From: Chloroflexota bacterium
Lineage (GTDB): Bacteria; Chloroflexota; Dormibacteria; Dormibacterales; Dormibacteraceae
Assembly (NCBI GenBank): GCA_005880345.1
Contig: VBGE01000018.1
Location: forward strand, 1 to 9,234
Length of the DNA: 9,234 bases
Direction of reading: 5' to 3'
The position numbers and the translations under genes were made by a program. The notes beneath the pieces are model-generated. The model searched no databases, was not told the origin of the DNA, and saw nothing but the letters and a program-made list of their open reading frames with translations. Position 1 is the stretch's first letter. Every line of letters starts with the position of its first letter. Positions 5,488-9,234 of the stretch are shown one piece after another.

Positions 5488-8400
5488 ATGCACCTGACCG
5501 ATGGCCGGCTGATCCTCAGCGCGAGCGACCTCACCGGTTTTCTCGAATGCCCGCACCTGACGCAGCAGGAGCTCGCGGCCACGCGAGGAGAGCTCGCCCG
5601 GCCCAAGCGCGACGACCCGGAGCTCGAGCTGGTGGCTCGCCACGGCACCGAGCACGAGCAGGCGCATCTCGACTCATACGCGCGCGGAGGCAAATCCGTG
5701 GCGCGCATCGAGACCTGGGGAGCGACGGTCGAGGCCTACCGGAAGGCGCGTGAGCAAACGCTCGAGGCGATGCGGTCTGGTGTCGACGTCATCTACCAGG
5801 CGACTCTGTTCGACGGCCGCTGGCTCGGCTACGCCGACTTCCTCGAGAAGGTGGATGTGCCGAGCGACCTCGGCACGCACAGCTACGAGGTCGTCGACAC
5901 CAAGCTGGCGCGCAGCGCCAAGGCCGCGGCACTGCTGCAGACGTCGCTCTACTCCGAACTGGTCGCGGGGATGCAGGGCCGGCCGCCGGAGTGGATGCAC
6001 CTCGCGTTGGGCGACGGGACGCGGCCGCAGTTCCGAGTCAATGACTACCGCGCGTATCTCCACCATGCCAAAGCGAGGCTGGAGGCTGTCACCGCCGCAG
6101 GCCCGATCAACACGTATCCCGAGCCGGTCGAGCACTGCGGCGTCTGCCGGTGGAACGAGGTCTGCACGAAGCGGTGGCGCGACGACGACAGCCTCGTCCT
6201 GGTTGCGGGCCTGCAGCGCTCCCAGGCACGCAGACTCGGCGCGTCTGGCGTCACGACCGTGGCGGCGCTGGCGGCAACCGACGCCGACCTCAGCGGAACC
6301 GGCATCGGCGCCGCGACTCTCGTGCGAGTCCGCAACCAGGCCCGGCTCCAGGTGCAGGAGCGCGAGACCGGAATGCCGGCGTATGAGCTGGTGCCGCCTG
6401 AGCGCCCGGAGCTCGGGCTCGCCCTCCTGCCGGCGCCGACCGAAGCCGACCTCTTCTTCGACATGGAGAGCGACCCGTGGGCGCAGGATGGGGGGCTCGA
6501 GTACCTGTTCGGCGTCTTCGACGCCGCCGGCGGGTTCAAGCCGATCTGGGCGCACGACCGCGCCGAGGAGAAGAAGGCGTTCGAGGACTTCGTTGACCTG
6601 GTCATCGGACGCCTCGACGCGAATCCAGCGATGCACGTCTTCCATTACGCGTCATACGAGCCGTCCGCGCTCAAGCGCCTGATGGGCCGGTACGGTACGC
6701 GGGAAGCCGAGGTGGACCGCCTGCTCCGAGGCGAGGTGCTCGTCGACCTGTATCGGGTCGTCAAGCAGTCGCTTCTTGCGTCGCGCGAGTCGTACTCGCT
6801 CAAGGCGATCGAGGCGCTGTACATGGGCAAGCGCGACGACGCAATCTCGGAGGCAGGGTCGAGCATCGTCGCCTACGAGCGCTGGATCGACAGCCACGAC
6901 CAGGCGATCCTCGATGAGATCGCCGCCTACAACGAGCAGGACTGCCGCTCGACGTGGCTGCTGCGGAATTGGCTGGAGGAGCGCCGCCGGGAGGCGGAGA
7001 AACAGTTCGCGATCGCAATCCCTCGGCCAGTGCTGCAGCCGTCGGAACCGTCAGCCGAGCTGCAGCAGTGGGAGCGAGACATCGAAGAGCTGTCGGTGCG
7101 TCTGACGGACGGGGCTCCGGTTGCGCCGCCGCGCTCCGAGCGGGTCCAGTCAGCGCGGTGGCTGCTCGGCCAGCAGCTGTGGTGGCACCGGCGCGAGCAG
7201 AAGTCGGATTGGTGGGGCTTCTACGAGCGGCTGAAGATGACAGAGGAGGAGCTCATCGCCGACTCCGAGTCGATCGGCGGCCTCGATTATTACGGCACGG
7301 ACGGACCCTACAAGCACTCGCTGCTGCACCGATACCGGTTCCCGCCGCAGGACCACAAGCTGTCTGTTGGCACTCCGCCGGTCGACCCGCGGACGAAGAA
7401 ATCCGCCGGCGAGGTCCACGAGATCGACAACGTCGCCGGCTGGATCGTTCTACGGCGCGGGAAGGGGTCGCAGGTTCCTCATCCCAACGCCCTCATTCCA
7501 CCGACGCCGATCGAGGACCGCGCCCTTCGCGATGCGATCCGGCGAGTCGCGGAATCGGCGGCCGGAAATGACATCAAAGGCCACGGACCGTACCGCGCGA
7601 TTCGCGACCTGCTGCTCCTGGCGCCGCCGCGGTCCGACGACTCCTACCTCGCGATCCAGGGCCCGCCAGGCACTGGCAAGACGACCCTGGGCGCCGAGAT
7701 GATCGTGGACCGGCTGGTCGCCGGCCGCCGCGTCGGGATCACCGCCATCAGCCACAAGGTGATCGGGAACCTGCTAGATGCCGTGTGCCGCGAAGCAGAG
7801 CGCCGCGGTTTCGCGCTGCGGGCGATGCAGAAGGCAGACGAGGACCAGCGCTGCCGGTCAGAAGTGGTCAAGTGCACCGGCAGTAACGCCGATGTCGACG
7901 ACGCGCTGGCCGCGGGCGAGGTCGACCTGGTCGCCGGCACGGGCTGGCTGTTCGCGCGCGAGGAGATCGAAGGCAGGCTCGAAGATCTGTTCATCGACGA
8001 GGCGGGCCAGATGTCGCTGGCGAACGTCATCGCCGGCGGCCGGTTCCTGGCAATGACGTGGCGGATGCACCCGGACGTGTGCCGATTCATCTCGGAGGTG
8101 GCGTACGAAAACCGCCTCGAGTCCGCGCCGGAGTGCTCGAGACAGGGAGTGGGGGGCGAAGGGGATCTGGCCGGAACCGGACTCCGCTACCGCCCAGTCG
8201 TCCACGCCGGCAACCGCACGTCGTCGATCGAAGAGGCTGGAGTGGTGGCCGAGCTGTTCAACGACCTTCTCGGCCGACCGTGGACCGACCGCAACGGCCA
8301 TCAGCGCGACCTGACGATCGACGACATCCTGATCGTCGCACCGTACAACGCGCACGTTTCGCTACTGGCCAACCGCCTGCCGCCGGGCGCACGAGTTGGC

Positions 8401-8664
8401 ACAGTCGACAAGTTCCAGGGCCAGGAAGCACCGGCCGTGATCTACTCGATGGCAACATCAAGTCCGGCCGAGGCGCCACGCGGAATCGACTTCCTGTACA
8501 GCCTGCACCGCCTGAACGTGGCGATCTCTCGGGCACAAGGAATGGCGATCCTAATCTGTAGCCCAGCACTCCTTGACGTGATCGCCCGCACGCCCGACCA
8601 GATGCGCCTCGCCAACGCGCTCTGCCGCCTCATTGAAGCCGCGACGCGAGCGGCAGTCGCCTAG
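5488..8664 (+). CDS. TM0106-family RecB-like nuclease / RNase H-like exonuclease / SF1 helicase fusion lacking helicase motif III
   Basis: The start is ATG 5488 behind GGGAG (5478-5482); the protein has 1058 residues. Domain 1 (about 8-230) is a Cas4/AddB-like RecB nuclease. C21 and C217-x2-C220-x5-C226 form the four-Cys Fe-S set. H56, D117 (GYAD), D137-T-K139 and Q151-TSL-Y155 are the nuclease motifs. Domain 2 (about 318-495) is a DEDD/RNase H_2-like exonuclease: D325-M-E327, D420 and Y481-NEQ-D485. Domain 3 (about 600-1050) is a Dna2/UPF1-type SF1 helicase. It has Walker A GPPGTGKT (725-732), Walker B DEAGQ (837-841), TWRMHP (857-862), VDKFQGQE (973-980) and NVAISRA with R1015. Only 15 residues separate DEAGQ from TWRMHP; relatives have roughly 50 more there, including GDxxQ motif III, so unwinding may be impaired. 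The family likely processes DNA or RNA ends in repair or defence; its role is not established. It forms an operon with the small gene at 5031 under a probable WYL regulator. Confidence 0.93.
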   Translation: MHLTDGRLILSASDLTGFLECPHLTQQELAATRGELARPKRDDPELELVARHGTEHEQAHLDSYARGGKSVARIETWGATVEAYRKAREQTLEAMRSGVDVIYQATLFDGRWLGYADFLEKVDVPSDLGTHSYEVVDTKLARSAKAAALLQTSLYSELVAGMQGRPPEWMHLALGDGTRPQFRVNDYRAYLHHAKARLEAVTAAGPINTYPEPVEHCGVCRWNEVCTKRWRDDDSLVLVAGLQRSQARRLGASGVTTVAALAATDADLSGTGIGAATLVRVRNQARLQVQERETGMPAYELVPPERPELGLALLPAPTEADLFFDMESDPWAQDGGLEYLFGVFDAAGGFKPIWAHDRAEEKKAFEDFVDLVIGRLDANPAMHVFHYASYEPSALKRLMGRYGTREAEVDRLLRGEVLVDLYRVVKQSLLASRESYSLKAIEALYMGKRDDAISEAGSSIVAYERWIDSHDQAILDEIAAYNEQDCRSTWLLRNWLEERRREAEKQFAIAIPRPVLQPSEPSAELQQWERDIEELSVRLTDGAPVAPPRSERVQSARWLLGQQLWWHRREQKSDWWGFYERLKMTEEELIADSESIGGLDYYGTDGPYKHSLLHRYRFPPQDHKLSVGTPPVDPRTKKSAGEVHEIDNVAGWIVLRRGKGSQVPHPNALIPPTPIEDRALRDAIRRVAESAAGNDIKGHGPYRAIRDLLLLAPPRSDDSYLAIQGPPGTGKTTLGAEMIVDRLVAGRRVGITAISHKVIGNLLDAVCREAERRGFALRAMQKADEDQRCRSEVVKCTGSNADVDDALAAGEVDLVAGTGWLFAREEIEGRLEDLFIDEAGQMSLANVIAGGRFLAMTWRMHPDVCRFISEVAYENRLESAPECSRQGVGGEGDLAGTGLRYRPVVHAGNRTSSIEEAGVVAELFNDLLGRPWTDRNGHQRDLTIDDILIVAPYNAHVSLLANRLPPGARVGTVDKFQGQEAPAVIYSMATSSPAEAPRGIDFLYSLHRLNVAISRAQGMAILICSPALLDVIARTPDQMRLANALCRLIEAATRAAVA

Positions 8665-8685
8665 TGTGCCCCTGCTCGAACGCCT

Positions 8686-8743
8686 GACGCCCAGATCATT
8701 GGCGACATGAACCGAGTTGCGCTGTCAAATCGGGCTGGGCGTC
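8686..8743. repeat. Inverted repeat GACGCCCAG/CTGGGCGTC between convergent genes
   Basis: Perfect nine-base arms at 8686-8694 and 8735-8743 are separated by 40 bases. They lie between the stop of the nuclease-helicase gene and the end of the minus-strand membrane-protein gene. An inner CCGA/TCGG pair (8712-8715, 8730-8733) could shorten the loop. It may help end transcription from both sides, but the long loop and lack of a T-tract make this weak. Confidence 0.35.
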
Positions 8744-8748
8744 GGCAA

Positions 8749-9162
8749 TCATCCGCGGCGGAGGGCGGCGATGAGGATGGTGGCGACCGCAACGTGCATC
8801 AGGGCCAGCGAGGCTTTGGCCGATACCGTGGTTCCCGCAACCAGGGGAAAGCTCAAAGAGATGACCAGAGCAGAGATTGAAATGGCAGTCCAGATTGTGA
8901 TCGCGCGGGTCGACATCTTCTCGAGCGCGATGAGCAGGCCCAAACCTGCCGATGAACCAATCAAGCTGGCGATTACAACTAGTCCGACCCCGATGTCCTG
9001 GGCGTCAGCGTTTCCGAACCGGATGGCGAGGTGAACACCAAGAACAGGCACTGCGACGGCCCAGACGGCCACAGCAGCAAGCGTCGCTCCCAGAACACCG
9101 AGCGCTCGACTTGGGATGACATTGGTGGCGGCCGGCGTGTTGGCGACAGGGCGAGTGACCAT
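8749..9162 (-). CDS. DUF6069-family four-helix membrane protein
   Basis: The start is set at ATG 9162 because AAGGAG lies seven bases upstream. ATGs at 9180 and 9201 are in frame but lack a ribosome binding site and would add only basic residues. The protein has 137 residues with four predicted membrane helices at about 19-45 (LGVLGATLAAVAVWAVAVPV), 56-80 (DIGVGLVVIASLIG), 87-110 (AITIWTAISISALVISL) and 115-134 (AKASLALMHVAVATILIAAL). The pattern of helix 1, ALEK loop, WT at the start of helix 3 and the ALMHxxVAxxLI last helix fits DUF6069 proteins. They are common in Actinomycetota, sit in the cytoplasmic membrane and have no known function. They are frequently found near transcription regulator genes. 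A palindromic site 53 bases upstream fits control by a regulator encoded beyond the right edge. Confidence 0.82.
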   Translation of the reverse strand: MVTRPVANTPAATNVIPSRALGVLGATLAAVAVWAVAVPVLGVHLAIRFGNADAQDIGVGLVVIASLIGSSAGLGLLIALEKMSTRAITIWTAISISALVISLSFPLVAGTTVSAKASLALMHVAVATILIAALRRG

Positions 9163-9214
9163 CAGACGACTCCTTCTCATTGAGCGCCGGGAGGCGCCCA
9201 TCGGCTAGGATTAC

Positions 9215-9234
9215 TTAGGCGCCTAATATTAGGC
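9215..9234. promoter_or_regulatory. Overlapping TTAGGC palindromes upstream of the DUF6069 gene, candidate operator
   Basis: Three hexamers alternate in orientation: TTAGGC (9215-9220), GCCTAA (9221-9226) and TTAGGC (9229-9234). They create two overlapping perfect palindromes, TTAGGCGCCTAA (9215-9226) and GCCTAATATTAGGC (9221-9234). The AT-rich centre TAATAT could be part of a promoter. Such tandem dyads upstream of a small membrane-protein gene are typical binding sites for TetR, MarR or ArsR-type regulators. The site is cut by the window edge, so further repeats may follow. Confidence 0.5.

Noticed and set aside
5674..6645. Long minus-strand open frame opposite the nuclease domains
   Set aside because: Codon-shadow of a high-GC gene; the plus strand carries clear catalytic motifs over the same interval.
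8700..9034. Plus-strand open frame in the right part
   Set aside because: It lies opposite the DUF6069 gene, whose four membrane helices and Shine-Dalgarno are clear; the plus-strand product has no recognisable features.
1..9234. CRISPR array, insertion sequence or attachment sites
   Set aside because: I found no regularly spaced direct repeats, transposase motifs or terminal inverted repeats with target duplications on either strand.

Overview
The window looks like chromosomal accessory DNA from a high-GC free-living bacterium. The protein families (SAV_6107-like HEPN, YdeI/OmdA, DUF1801, DUF6069, WYL regulator, TM0106 nuclease-helicase) are typical of Actinomycetota or neighbouring high-GC lineages such as Chloroflexota/Dormibacterota; this placement is inference, and no rRNA or other phylogenetic marker is present. 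I see no tRNA, CRISPR array, insertion sequence or integrase. Layout from left to right: (1) 1-812, a nucleotidyltransferase gene cut by the left window edge, overlapping by one base a HEPN-domain gene; together they form a minimal-nucleotidyltransferase/HEPN toxin-antitoxin-like pair. (2) 813-1144, no gene seen, followed by 1145-1540, a decayed metallo-beta-lactamase-fold gene that has lost both its N-terminus and its centre. (3) 1646-2914, three small same-strand housekeeping or accessory genes: a VOC-superfamily protein, then a tightly coupled YdeI/OmdA plus DUF1801 pair that overlap by ATGA. (4) 3059-3577 (minus), a small secreted protein of unknown function, convergent with the DUF1801 gene and separated from it by a strong hairpin. 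(5) 3841-8664, the most interesting block: a WYL-domain regulator (minus) diverges from a two-gene operon encoding a small TY-Chap/YbjN-like protein and a 1058-residue TM0106-family protein. That large protein joins a Cas4-like RecB nuclease with an Fe-S cysteine set, a DEDD/RNase H-like exonuclease and an SF1 Dna2-like helicase. (6) 8749-9162 (minus), a four-helix DUF6069 membrane protein whose upstream region carries overlapping TTAGGC palindromes at the right window edge. The strongest new signals are in block 5. The divergent intergenic region between the WYL gene and the nuclease operon holds two copies of the same inverted repeat, CGCGAC-N8-GTCGCG, at 4897-4916 and 5011-5030. Each lies close to one of the divergent genes, which fits operators for the WYL protein. 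The nuclease-helicase keeps all visible nuclease residues, Walker A, Walker B and motifs IV-VI. It lacks the roughly 50 residues that normally carry helicase motif III (GDxxQ), because the Walker B region runs straight into the TWRMHP motif with no frameshift. Block 5 therefore resembles a regulated nucleic-acid-processing module (repair or defence) with an altered helicase. Its function is an inference from domains and context, not something the sequence proves.
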